From positions 124,001 through 188,000 of the forward strand of contig NZ_JYJA01000037.1 of assembly GCF_000956465.1 (NCBI RefSeq): 64,000 nucleotides of DNA, written 5' to 3'. The DNA comes from Microbacterium trichothecenolyticum (GTDB lineage Bacteria > Actinomycetota > Actinomycetes > Actinomycetales > Microbacteriaceae). This document shows positions 34,433-42,106 of the stretch, piece by piece (position 1 is the first letter of the stretch; every line of letters starts with the position of its first letter). Both the position numbers and the translations under genes were made by a program. The notes beneath the pieces are model-generated. The model saw only the letters and a list, made by a program, of their open reading frames with translations, was not told the origin of the DNA and did not search any database.

Positions 34433-35292
34433 GCCGGGATCTCCCCACCGATGCGGTCGGAGAGCTCTTCCCCGATGACGTTGACGGCCACGACGACCAC
34501 GACGACGGCGACGGCCGGCACGATCGCGGGCAGGAAGTGCCCGCCGATGAGCCCGGCCTGCGCCTCGTTGATCATCGCGCCCCAGTCGGCGGCGGGCGGC
34601 TGCACGCCCAGGCCGAGGAACGACAGGGCCGCGAGCTCGGCCAGCACGTAGCCGAAGTTGAGCGTCGACTGCGCCCCGACGACCGGGGTGACGTTGGGCA
34701 GCACGCGCCGCAGCGCGATCCACGCACCGCCGAAGCCCTGAACGCGATACGCCGCGACGTAGGGCCTCGTGCGTTCGGCCGCGATCAGCGAGCGGGTGAG
34801 GCGCGCGACGAACGGCGCGTACGCGATGCTCATCGCGATGACGGGAGCGACCAGCCCCTTGCCGAACAGCGCGACCGCCATGATCGCGATGAGCAGCGAC
34901 GGGAAGGCGAACAGCACGTCGAAGAGGCGACCGAGGACGGAGTCGATCCAGCCGCCGCGCCAGCCGGCGACGAGACCGAGGAGGATGCCGAGCACCGTCG
35001 ACGCGATCACCACCAGAAGCGGGCCGAGCAGGGCCGTGCGCGCGCCGTAGATGAGACGGCTCAGCGTGTCGCGGCCGAGGCCGTCGGTGCCCAGCCAGTG
35101 CGCGGGGCTCGGCGGCGCGTTCACGGCGGCGAAGTCGACGGCGTCGGGGTTGTACGGGGCGAGGAACGGCGCGAAGATCGCGGCCAGCGTCATCGCCGCG
35201 AGGACGCCGACGGCGATCGCGAGCGTCAGGCTGGTGCGAGGCCGCCGCGGCGCGCGCAGCACCTTGACGGCGAGTGTGGGCGTGGTCGTCAT
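34429..35292 (-). CDS. Oligopeptide ABC transporter permease (DppC/OppC type)
   Basis: 287 residues, ATG 35290-35292, overlapping the DppB stop. N-terminal OppC segment APPSPAHWLGTDGLGRDTLSRLIYGARTAL, five to six membrane helices, and the inner-loop motif AAYRVQGFGGAWIALRRVLPNV. Part of the five-gene operon starting at 39767. Confidence 0.92.
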   Translation of the reverse strand: MTTTPTLAVKVLRAPRRPRTSLTLAIAVGVLAAMTLAAIFAPFLAPYNPDAVDFAAVNAPPSPAHWLGTDGLGRDTLSRLIYGARTALLGPLLVVIASTVLGILLGLVAGWRGGWIDSVLGRLFDVLFAFPSLLIAIMAVALFGKGLVAPVIAMSIAYAPFVARLTRSLIAAERTRPYVAAYRVQGFGGAWIALRRVLPNVTPVVGAQSTLNFGYVLAELAALSFLGLGVQPPAADWGAMINEAQAGLIGGHFLPAIVPAVAVVVVVVAVNVIGEELSDRIGGEIPA

Positions 35293-36317
35293 CGGGCACC
35301 GGCTCCGGCAGCGGATCGGGGATCGATCCAGGGTTCGAGGACGTCGATCACGGCGTTCACGAGGACGAAAGCGGTCACGACGAGGAGGACGATCGCCTGC
35401 ACGACCGGGAAGTCGAGACGGTCGACCGACTGCACGAGGAGCGACCCCATGCCGGCGAGACCGAAGGCCGCCTCGACGATGGAGCTCGCGACGAGAAGCC
35501 CGGCCACCAGCATCCCGCTCACCGTCAGGATCGGCCCGACGGCGTTGCGGAACACGTGACGGCGGATCACCGTACCGCGCTTGATGCCACGGCTGATCGC
35601 GACCTCGACGTGCTCGCGGTCGAGCTGGTCGATCATCGACGAACGCGTCACCTTGCCCACCAGCACGACGAACACGACCGCGAGGGCGATCGACGGAAGC
35701 ACGAGGTGGTAGACCGTGTCCCAGAAGCCCTCGCCCGACCCGAACGACGGGAACCAGCCGAGCTGCACCGCGAACACCGCGATCAGCACGATCGATCCGA
35801 CGAACGACGGGATCGCCCCAAGCACGGTGAGCCCGATGAGGATCGAGCGGTCCGCGAGGCGGCCCCGGTGGAGGGCGGCGACCGCGCCGGCGATGAGGCC
35901 GACGACCGCGATCACCGTGCCCGCGATCACGACCAGGCCGAGCGTGACGGGCAGCCGCTCGCCGAGCACCACAGTGACGTCCTGCCGGTACTGCAGCGAG
36001 CGCCCGAGGTCGCCCTGCAAGAGCCCCGCCACCCAGTTCAGGTACTGCTGCCACGGCGGGAGATCGAGGCCGTACTGCGCGGTGATCTGCGCCACCGCTT
36101 CGGCACTGGGCTTGCGGCCCCGCAGCAGGAACGCCACAGGGTCGCCGGGCACCAGGAAGCGCGAGAAGAACACGAGCACGGATGCCAGGAAGAGCGTGAG
36201 CAGCAGCCCGCCGAGTCTGCCGGCGATCCGACGGACGGCGATCGTCGCTCCCCCGCTCCCTCCGGCCCGCCGCCGATCCGGGCCGGGCCCGGCGGCGACC
36301 GCCGGGTCCGCGCTCAC
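35289..36317 (-). CDS. Oligopeptide ABC transporter permease (DppB/OppB type)
   Basis: About 342 residues from GTG 36315-36317, one base after the stop of the binding-protein gene; TTG 36330-36332 would add five residues. OppB features are FLVPGDPVAFLLRG, QYGLDLPPWQQYLNW and the loop EVAISRGIKRGTVIRRHVFRNA. Six membrane segments. Confidence 0.9.
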   Translation of the reverse strand: MSADPAVAAGPGPDRRRAGGSGGATIAVRRIAGRLGGLLLTLFLASVLVFFSRFLVPGDPVAFLLRGRKPSAEAVAQITAQYGLDLPPWQQYLNWVAGLLQGDLGRSLQYRQDVTVVLGERLPVTLGLVVIAGTVIAVVGLIAGAVAALHRGRLADRSILIGLTVLGAIPSFVGSIVLIAVFAVQLGWFPSFGSGEGFWDTVYHLVLPSIALAVVFVVLVGKVTRSSMIDQLDREHVEVAISRGIKRGTVIRRHVFRNAVGPILTVSGMLVAGLLVASSIVEAAFGLAGMGSLLVQSVDRLDFPVVQAIVLLVVTAFVLVNAVIDVLEPWIDPRSAAGAGAR

Positions 36318-36318
36318 G

Positions 36319-37968
36319 TCAACGGGAGCCAATGGTCGCCGCCCACGGGTAGTACATGAACGCCACCGACGGGGCGACGCCGGTCACCCGGTCGCCGAGG
36401 AACAGCGTCATCGGGCCCTGTAACAGTGGCAGCCAGGGCAGCTGCGCGTTCGCGATGCGCTGAGCCTGAGCGGTGACCTCGCTGCGCGCCGCCGGGTCGT
36501 CGATCGCGACCGCCTCGTTCACGAGGGCGTCGAACTCGGGGTCGCTCCAGTTGCCGTAGTTGCTGAACTCGCCGGTGCGCAGCACGCTGTACATCTCGAG
36601 CGGATCCGGGCTCGACAGGTACCACGACGTGTAGAAGAGGTCGATGCCCTCGCGCGCGCTCGGGTCGGAGAACAGCGCCGTGTACGCGCTCGGGCTCACC
36701 GTCTCGATGGTCGCCGTGAGGCCGATCGACTGCGCGGCGGCGGCCGCGCCCTGCGAGATGACGGTGAAGTCGTTGCTGATCGGCGCGGTCGCGATCACGA
36801 TCTCCTCGCCTGTGACTCCTGCCTCGTCGATGAGCTTCTTCGCCGCCTCGACGTCGTACGGATACTCCTCGAGCCCGTCGAACGCCTCCTTCAGCGCCGC
36901 GTCGCCGGCGCCGACCCAGACCGACTCGGTGGTGAGCACGTCGGTGACCTCGCCGTAGCCCTTGGCCGCTGCATCCAGGATCCCTTGCCGGTCCATCGCC
37001 ATCAGCAGCGCTCTGCGCACGCGCTCGTCACCGAGCGGACCCTCCAGGTTGCTCACGACGAGGCTGCCGACAGCGGTGTTGAGGCCGAAGTGGATATCAC
37101 CCTTGCCGGAGGACTGCAGCTGGGAGATCGCGTCGGTCGGGATCATCCAGCCGCCGTCGACCTCGCCCGACTTCAGCGCGTTGACCCGCGCGTTCGCGTC
37201 GGTCATGAACAGGATCTCGACCTCGCCCGCCTTGGCGCGCAGCGAGGCGTCCCAGTAGTCGTCGTAGCGGGTCAGCGTCACGGATTCGCCCGACTTCCAC
37301 TCGCTGAGCTCGAACGGGCCCGTGCAGTTCACCAGCCCGGACGAGTTGCCGTAGTCCGCGCCCTTGTCGGCCAGCGTCGCCGCCGACTCGACGACGCCCG
37401 CCGCGCCGCCCATCGCGAGGTTGAACTGCGAGTCCGCCTGGTTCATGGTGACGGTGACCTGGCGGTCGCCGGTCTGCTGGATCGAGGCGACGTTCTGGTA
37501 CACGGAGTACCAGGACGACCCCACCTCGGGATCGAGGTGGCGGCTCATCGATGCGACCACGTCGGCCGCCGTGAGCGGGGTGCCGTCGTGGAACGTGACG
37601 CCGTCGCGGATCGTGTAGACCCACGTCTCGGGCGTCGGGTGCTCGAACGCCTCCGCCAACCCCGGCGTCAGCGTGTAGTCGGGGTTCAGGCGCAGGAGCG
37701 ATTCGCACACGTTCGAGAGCACCTGGTTGTCGGCGTAGTCGAACGCGTACGCGTAGTCGAGTGAGTAGGGCTCGGAGTAGCTCACCCACGAGAACGAGTC
37801 GATGTCGCCCGACGGCGCGGCCGTCTGGACGGTGTAATCCCACTCGGGGGCGGCGGTGGCGTCGGGGCTCGACGTGTCGGCGCTGCACGCGGACAGGACG
37901 AGCGCGCCCGCCACGCCGAGGCTCGCGGCGGCGAGCAGGCGACGGGCGGCGCGTCGGGTGCGGATCAT
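36319..37968 (-). CDS. Oligopeptide ABC transporter substrate-binding lipoprotein
   Basis: 549 residues from ATG 37966-37968 behind GAGGAG. Lipobox LSACS; family-5 extracellular binding fold with YTLTPGLAEAFEHPTPETWVYTIRDGVTFHDGTPLTAADVVASMSRH as the usual signature region and NCTGPFELSEWKSGESVTLTRYDDYW further on. Binds peptides, amides or similar solutes. Follows the amidohydrolase gene by 47 bases, suggesting a shared substrate. Confidence 0.92.
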   Translation of the reverse strand: MIRTRRAARRLLAAASLGVAGALVLSACSADTSSPDATAAPEWDYTVQTAAPSGDIDSFSWVSYSEPYSLDYAYAFDYADNQVLSNVCESLLRLNPDYTLTPGLAEAFEHPTPETWVYTIRDGVTFHDGTPLTAADVVASMSRHLDPEVGSSWYSVYQNVASIQQTGDRQVTVTMNQADSQFNLAMGGAAGVVESAATLADKGADYGNSSGLVNCTGPFELSEWKSGESVTLTRYDDYWDASLRAKAGEVEILFMTDANARVNALKSGEVDGGWMIPTDAISQLQSSGKGDIHFGLNTAVGSLVVSNLEGPLGDERVRRALLMAMDRQGILDAAAKGYGEVTDVLTTESVWVGAGDAALKEAFDGLEEYPYDVEAAKKLIDEAGVTGEEIVIATAPISNDFTVISQGAAAAAQSIGLTATIETVSPSAYTALFSDPSAREGIDLFYTSWYLSSPDPLEMYSVLRTGEFSNYGNWSDPEFDALVNEAVAIDDPAARSEVTAQAQRIANAQLPWLPLLQGPMTLFLGDRVTGVAPSVAFMYYPWAATIGSR

Positions 37969-38015
37969 GGTGCTCCTCGGGTTCTGACGACGGTGTCGGG
38001 TGGTGGAGAAGGAAC

Positions 38016-39767
38016 TCAGGACATAGCGGATGCTGCGGCCTCGGCGCGCGCTGCGGCCTCGGCGTCGGCGCGCGAGTAGACGTGCTCCCCGTCGATCCAG
38101 GTCGAGGCGACGCGGCACAGGTGGAGGTCCTCGACGGGGACGGTGAACGGGTTCGGCTCCACGACGACGAGGTTCGCGAGGTAGCCCGCGCGGACGTAGC
38201 CAGTGTCGTGGTCGCGGTGATTCACGTACGCGGTGCCCGATGTGTAGGCGGCGAGCGCGGTCGCGAGGTCGAGTCGCTGGTGGCCGCCGCCGAGCGGCTC
38301 GTCGTCGGAGAGCGGCGCGACGCGGTTCACCGCGATGTGCACGCCCGCGAGCGGGTCGGCGCTCGAGACCGGCCAGTCGCTGCCGCCGGCGAGGCGCACC
38401 CCTGCCCGCTGCAGATCGCCGAACGGGTACTGGCGCGATGCGGCGGACTCGGCGAGGAACGGGAGGGTGAGCTCGTCCATCTGATCCTCGTGGCACGCCC
38501 ACAGGGGCTGCATGTTCGCCACCGCGCCCGCCGCTGCGAAGCGCGGCACGTCGGCCTCGTCGACCACCTGGATGTGGGCGAGGTGATGACGGCCGTCGGT
38601 GGCGCCGTTGACCTCCGCCGCCGCCTCGACCGCGTCGAGCGCCTCGCGCACGGCCCGGTCGCCGAGGGCGTGGAAGTGCAGCTGGAAGCCCGCGGCGTCG
38701 GCCGCGATCGCGTACTCGCGGAGCCGCTCGGCCGGGATGAACGACAGGCCCCGGTTGTCGGTCGGGTGACCGTGCCCGTCGCGGTACGGCTCGAGCATGG
38801 CGGCCGTGTGGTTCTCTGCGACGCCGTCGACCATGAACTTGATCGAGCCGAGCGAGAAGCGGTCCTCGCGTCCGAGCGCGGCGACCTCGTCGCGGGCGCG
38901 GATCATGCCTTCGAGCTGCTCGATCCCCTCACCGCGTTCCCACCACTGCGCCCCGACGACGTGCGCCTTGAGGGTTCCCTCGGCGAGCGCGCGACGGTAG
39001 GCGGCGAGGCCGCCGGCGATCCCGGGGAAGTTCCCGACGAGAGCGTCCTGCCAGCCCGTGATGCCCTGGGCGATGAGGTCGTCCTGCGCGCGCAGCAGGC
39101 CCGCGTAGGCGAGGTCTTCCGAGACCTTCGGGCGCGCCTCGGCGAACAGGTCGGCCGCGCCCTCGTGGAAGGTGCCGGCGGGGAACCCGTCGGCCTCGCG
39201 CTCGATGCGGCCGTCGGCCGGGTCGGCCGTGGCCGCGTCGACGCCGGCCGCGCGCATCGCCGCGGTGTTGGCCCACGCGGAGTGGTGGTCGCGGCTTGCG
39301 AGCAGCGCCGGCCGGTCGGGCACGATCGCGTCGAGCGCGCCGCGCAGCGGGGCTCCGCCCGGGAAGTGGTCCATCGACCATCCGCCGCCCACGATCCACT
39401 CGGCGTCGGGGTTCTCGGCGGCGTAGCGCGCGATGGTCGCGAGCGTGTCGGCGGCGTCCTCCGAGCCGGTGAGGTTGCATTGCAGCAGCTCGACGCCGCC
39501 CGACATCGGGTGCACGTGCGCGTCCTGGAATCCCGGCGCGAGCAGCGCCCCCGCGAGGTCGACGACCTCCGTGTCAGGGCCGATGAACACGGATGCCTCG
39601 TCCTCGGCGCACACCGCCGCGATGCGCCCGTCGCGCACGGCCACGGCGACGCCGCCCAGGGCCTCGGCGCTTCCCGCCCGAACGAGGTCGGAGCTGAACA
39701 GCGCACCTCGGATGAACACGGTGTCTGCGTACGGGTTGTCTGCACCGGCAGGAACAGCAGCGGCCAC
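38016..39767 (-). CDS. YtcJ-like metal-dependent amidohydrolase
   Basis: 583 residues from GTG 39765-39767 behind GGAGAGG. Amidohydrolase fold with PGFQDAHVHPMSGG (metal His pair), HFHALGDRAVREALDAVE, HIQVVDEADVPRFA and LAGGSDWPVSSADPLAG. Closest general type is YtcJ/N-substituted formamide deformylase. It would hydrolyse an amide or cyclic amide. First gene of the operon with the oligopeptide-type importer, and controlled from a palindrome shared with the TetR gene. Confidence 0.88.
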   Translation of the reverse strand: MAAAVPAGADNPYADTVFIRGALFSSDLVRAGSAEALGGVAVAVRDGRIAAVCAEDEASVFIGPDTEVVDLAGALLAPGFQDAHVHPMSGGVELLQCNLTGSEDAADTLATIARYAAENPDAEWIVGGGWSMDHFPGGAPLRGALDAIVPDRPALLASRDHHSAWANTAAMRAAGVDAATADPADGRIEREADGFPAGTFHEGAADLFAEARPKVSEDLAYAGLLRAQDDLIAQGITGWQDALVGNFPGIAGGLAAYRRALAEGTLKAHVVGAQWWERGEGIEQLEGMIRARDEVAALGREDRFSLGSIKFMVDGVAENHTAAMLEPYRDGHGHPTDNRGLSFIPAERLREYAIAADAAGFQLHFHALGDRAVREALDAVEAAAEVNGATDGRHHLAHIQVVDEADVPRFAAAGAVANMQPLWACHEDQMDELTLPFLAESAASRQYPFGDLQRAGVRLAGGSDWPVSSADPLAGVHIAVNRVAPLSDDEPLGGGHQRLDLATALAAYTSGTAYVNHRDHDTGYVRAGYLANLVVVEPNPFTVPVEDLHLCRVASTWIDGEHVYSRADAEAAARAEAAASAMS

Positions 39768-39813
39768 GGGACCTCTCCTTCGTCGTCGAACGGGTTGCTT
39801 GACGATAGACGGC

Positions 39814-39854
39814 TGTCATCGCCTCTGTCAACACTGTTGACAGAAGCGATGACA
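39814..39854. promoter_or_regulatory. 41-bp near-perfect palindrome: shared TetR operator and divergent promoters
   Basis: Arms TGTCATCGC/GCGATGACA (39814-39822, 39846-39854) and TCTGTCAACA/TGTTGACAGA (39824-39833, 39835-39844) are perfect, with one mismatched pair between them and one central base. A TTGACA lies in each arm. Leftward it has TATCGT at 39802-39807; rightward a weaker TAGGCT at 39862-39867. A bound TetR would stop both transcripts. Confidence 0.8.
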
Positions 39855-39903
39855 TCCCGAGTAGGCTCGGATCGTCCGGGTCGAGACGGGCCCGCGTGGC
39901 ACG

Positions 39904-40629
39904 ATGGACGCGACGGCGAAAGCGGGGATCATGGCGGCACGCACCGGGGCGACGCCCGAGAAGCCGGGCGCGAAGCGCCTGGATCGGGCCACGATCATCG
40001 CGGCGGGCCTCGAGCTCGCCGAGACGACCGGATCCGCCTCCCTCTCGATCCGCGACCTGGGCGCGAAGCTCGGCACCGACCCGACCGCCGTCTACCGCCA
40101 CTTCCGCGGCAAGGAGGAGCTGATGAGCGCACTGCTCGACGAGCTCACCCTGCGGAGCCTCGCCGCGGTCACCGCCGAGCCCGAGCAGTGGCAGGAGCGC
40201 CTTCGCCAGCTCGCATCGGCGACCCTGACCGAGTTCGCCCGCTACCCCGCCGTAGGGCAGGAGGCGATCGTCCTCACCACCCACGGCCCCGGAGAGCTCG
40301 ACGCCATCGAGCTGATGCTCGACGCGTTCTCGCGAGCCGGCCTCACCGGAGACGCCCTGGTGCAGCACTACGCACTCATGGCCACCCACGTGCTCTCGAT
40401 CGCCGCCGGCGTCGCCCGCGCGCGGGCCGAACGCACAACCACCGCCACCGCCACCGCCACCGCCGAGTCCAGCCCGTGGTTCGAGGGCCCGCTGCTCGTC
40501 GACCCGATCAAGCACCCCCACATCGCACAGATGTCCGCACAGCTGCTGGCCCTCGAAGACCGCGAGCTCTTCATGCTCGGCGTCGAGTCGGTCATCCGAT
40601 CCGCCGAGCGCGCCGCCCGCCCTTCCTGA
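39904..40629 (+). CDS. TetR-family regulator
   Basis: 241 residues from ATG 39904-39906 (ATG 39931 is possible). Helix-turn-helix LSIRDLGAKLGTDPTAVYRHFRGKEELM at about 47-74, then a TetR_C-like ligand domain. An internal Thr-Ala repeat at about 178-185 comes from an ACCGCC tandem tract. Divergent from the amidohydrolase/oligopeptide operon across the 41-bp palindrome, so it is the likely local repressor. Confidence 0.88.
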   Translation: MDATAKAGIMAARTGATPEKPGAKRLDRATIIAAGLELAETTGSASLSIRDLGAKLGTDPTAVYRHFRGKEELMSALLDELTLRSLAAVTAEPEQWQERLRQLASATLTEFARYPAVGQEAIVLTTHGPGELDAIELMLDAFSRAGLTGDALVQHYALMATHVLSIAAGVARARAERTTTATATATAESSPWFEGPLLVDPIKHPHIAQMSAQLLALEDRELFMLGVESVIRSAERAARPS

Positions 40630-40632
40630 GAA

Positions 40633-40751
40633 GGATGCCGCCGGCCGCAGCATCCGCCCCACATCGCTCGTTCACATCACGTGCTCTCACCGAGCGCACG
40701 CGTTGTGAACGCACACGACGGGTGATCTCGGTGGGAGCACCCGATGTGAAC
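40633..40751. repeat. 119-bp palindromic repeat, copy 1
   Basis: It starts with a GGATGC/GCATCC hairpin (40633-40655) and contains an 82-bp imperfect inverted repeat (40670-40751) whose 25-nt arms begin GTTCACATC and end GATGTGAAC with three mismatches. A nearly identical copy lies 1.2 kb away at 41839-41957. It resembles REP or MITE-type elements. The GGATGC hairpin may also terminate the TetR gene. Confidence 0.8.
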
Positions 40752-40758
40752 GGCAGGG

Positions 40759-41748
40759 TCACCGGCGCGGCGGGGTGATCCCGAAGGCAGCGAGGCGGCG
40801 ACCCAGCGCCTCGGGCGTCAGGATGTGCGGGGCTTCCGCACGCGCGAACCGACGCTGGGTCGTGCCGCGGATCCAGTCCTCGCGGCGCTTCTCGTCGAGA
40901 ACCACCTCCTTGACCGTCTTCCCCGACGCGAGCGCGAGTTCGTCGTATTTGCCCATGCCATCGAACTCGTAGAAGCTCCGCACATCTTCGATGCCGATGT
41001 CGACGCGATAGGTCCGCCCGTCCGGTCCGCTGACCGGCACCTGGAGCCGCAGCTCCTGGAATCCGAGACGACTCAGCTGCAGCCGGCTGACCGCCTCGCC
41101 GGGCGACTCCGAACGACCGTCGGCGAAGCGGATCGCCGCCTCAGCCTGGCGAACGCCTCGGCCACCGCGTGCAGCTTCGCACCGCTGCAGCATTCGCTCA
41201 CGCCATGCTTCCGCGGCGCGTTCCTCGTACGCGGATCCGCGCATGGCCTCGCGGCGCAACGCGGCATCCGCCACAGCGATGGCAGCCTCCATGCTGAGGG
41301 TGCGCACCAAGTCGAACACCGTGCGATCCAGCGTCGTGCACCGGATGCCGTTGACCACCGTGATGTCGCCAGCGGGAAGCAGATCGCCATGGTGTTGCAG
41401 CCCGACGCGGCTGGACCCGCGTCGCGCTTCGGGCTTGAGGAGGTGGACCGCCGACGGCGTGTGCCGATACAGAGGCAACTCCGCCAGAACCCCGGCCGAC
41501 TCATGGGAGGCGACACCATCGCCGTCGCGCATCTCGGCGACCGCGGCGCACACCTCGATGAGGTGACGCGACTCCGGCCAGAGATCGTTCCAGAGCTTCA
41601 CCCCGACATACCGGTTGCGCTGCAGCGGCCGCAGCTCGCCGCGCACCACCGCGTCACCGATCGCCCGCGCGGTCATGCCGCCGGCCCGCAACTGCTCGCG
41701 GCTGCGGACCACAGCCATCGCCTCGTCGAGACTCAGGTGGCGCGGCAC
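40759..41748 (-). CDS. AbiEi-like / DUF559-type protein flanked by repeats
   Basis: About 329 residues from GTG 41746-41748 (ATG 41716-41718 is also possible; the open frame extends into the repeat). Residues 1-60 are a winged-helix AbiEi-like region (MTARAIGDAVVRGELRPLQRNRYVGV), the middle has ITVVNGIRCTTLDRTVFDLVR, and about 205-305 a Vsr/DUF559-like nuclease fold (SPGEAVSRLQLSRLGF, YRVDIGIEDVRSFYEFDG, KEVVLDEKRREDWIRG). Such proteins are common orphans in actinobacteria. No AbiEii toxin gene is adjacent. Direct repeats flank it exactly, suggesting movement or duplication of the unit. Confidence 0.7.
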   Translation of the reverse strand: MPRHLSLDEAMAVVRSREQLRAGGMTARAIGDAVVRGELRPLQRNRYVGVKLWNDLWPESRHLIEVCAAVAEMRDGDGVASHESAGVLAELPLYRHTPSAVHLLKPEARRGSSRVGLQHHGDLLPAGDITVVNGIRCTTLDRTVFDLVRTLSMEAAIAVADAALRREAMRGSAYEERAAEAWRERMLQRCEAARGGRGVRQAEAAIRFADGRSESPGEAVSRLQLSRLGFQELRLQVPVSGPDGRTYRVDIGIEDVRSFYEFDGMGKYDELALASGKTVKEVVLDEKRREDWIRGTTQRRFARAEAPHILTPEALGRRLAAFGITPPRR

Positions 41749-41838
41749 GCGACCCAGACTGCCCGCGACGGCATCCGGACGCTCGACCGATCCCGCAGCC
41801 TGTGCGCTGCTCGTCCCCGCAACGACCTGTGGAGGAAC

Positions 41839-41957
41839 GGATGCCGCGGGCCGCAGCATCCGCCCCACATCGCTCGTTCACATCACGTGCTCTCACCGAG
41901 CGCACGCGTTATGAACGCACACGACAGGTGATCTCGGCGAGAGCACCCGATGTGAAC
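41839..41957. repeat. 119-bp palindromic repeat, copy 2
   Basis: Same length and order as copy 1, with the GGATGC hairpin at 41839-41861 and the 82-bp inverted repeat at 41876-41957. By eye only a handful of differences exist between copies, including GTTGTGAAC versus GTTATGAAC in the centre. Same orientation as copy 1. Confidence 0.8.
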
Positions 41958-41984
41958 ATCCCGCGCTTGCGCCCTCAACCCACG

Positions 41985-42050
41985 TGATGGTTGACGTACG
42001 TCAACCATCAGCGTATAGTTGACGCGAATCAACTGTTGACTTGCGTCAAC
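41985..42050 (+). promoter_or_regulatory. Strong promoter with three tandem MarR-type operators
   Basis: TTGACG (41991-41996), 17-bp spacer, TATAGT (42014-42019). Three copies of GTTGAC-N4-(G/A)TCAAC lie at 41990-42005, 42018-42033 and 42035-42050. The first is the core of a perfect 26-bp palindrome (41985-42010). They cover the -35, the -10 and the start region of the exporter-marR transcript. Confidence 0.88.
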
Positions 42051-42106
42051 CTTCTTGCGCGCCGACGTCGCCGCGACACCACCACTCCTCGTTCCTAAGG
42101 ACTCCT

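Noticed and set aside
40759-41868. Complete AbiE-type toxin-antitoxin system
   Set aside because: No AbiEii nucleotidyltransferase gene is adjacent; only the AbiEi-like protein is seen.
40633-41957. A classical insertion sequence
   Set aside because: There is no transposase between the repeats, and the repeats are direct, each internally palindromic, rather than terminal inverted repeats.
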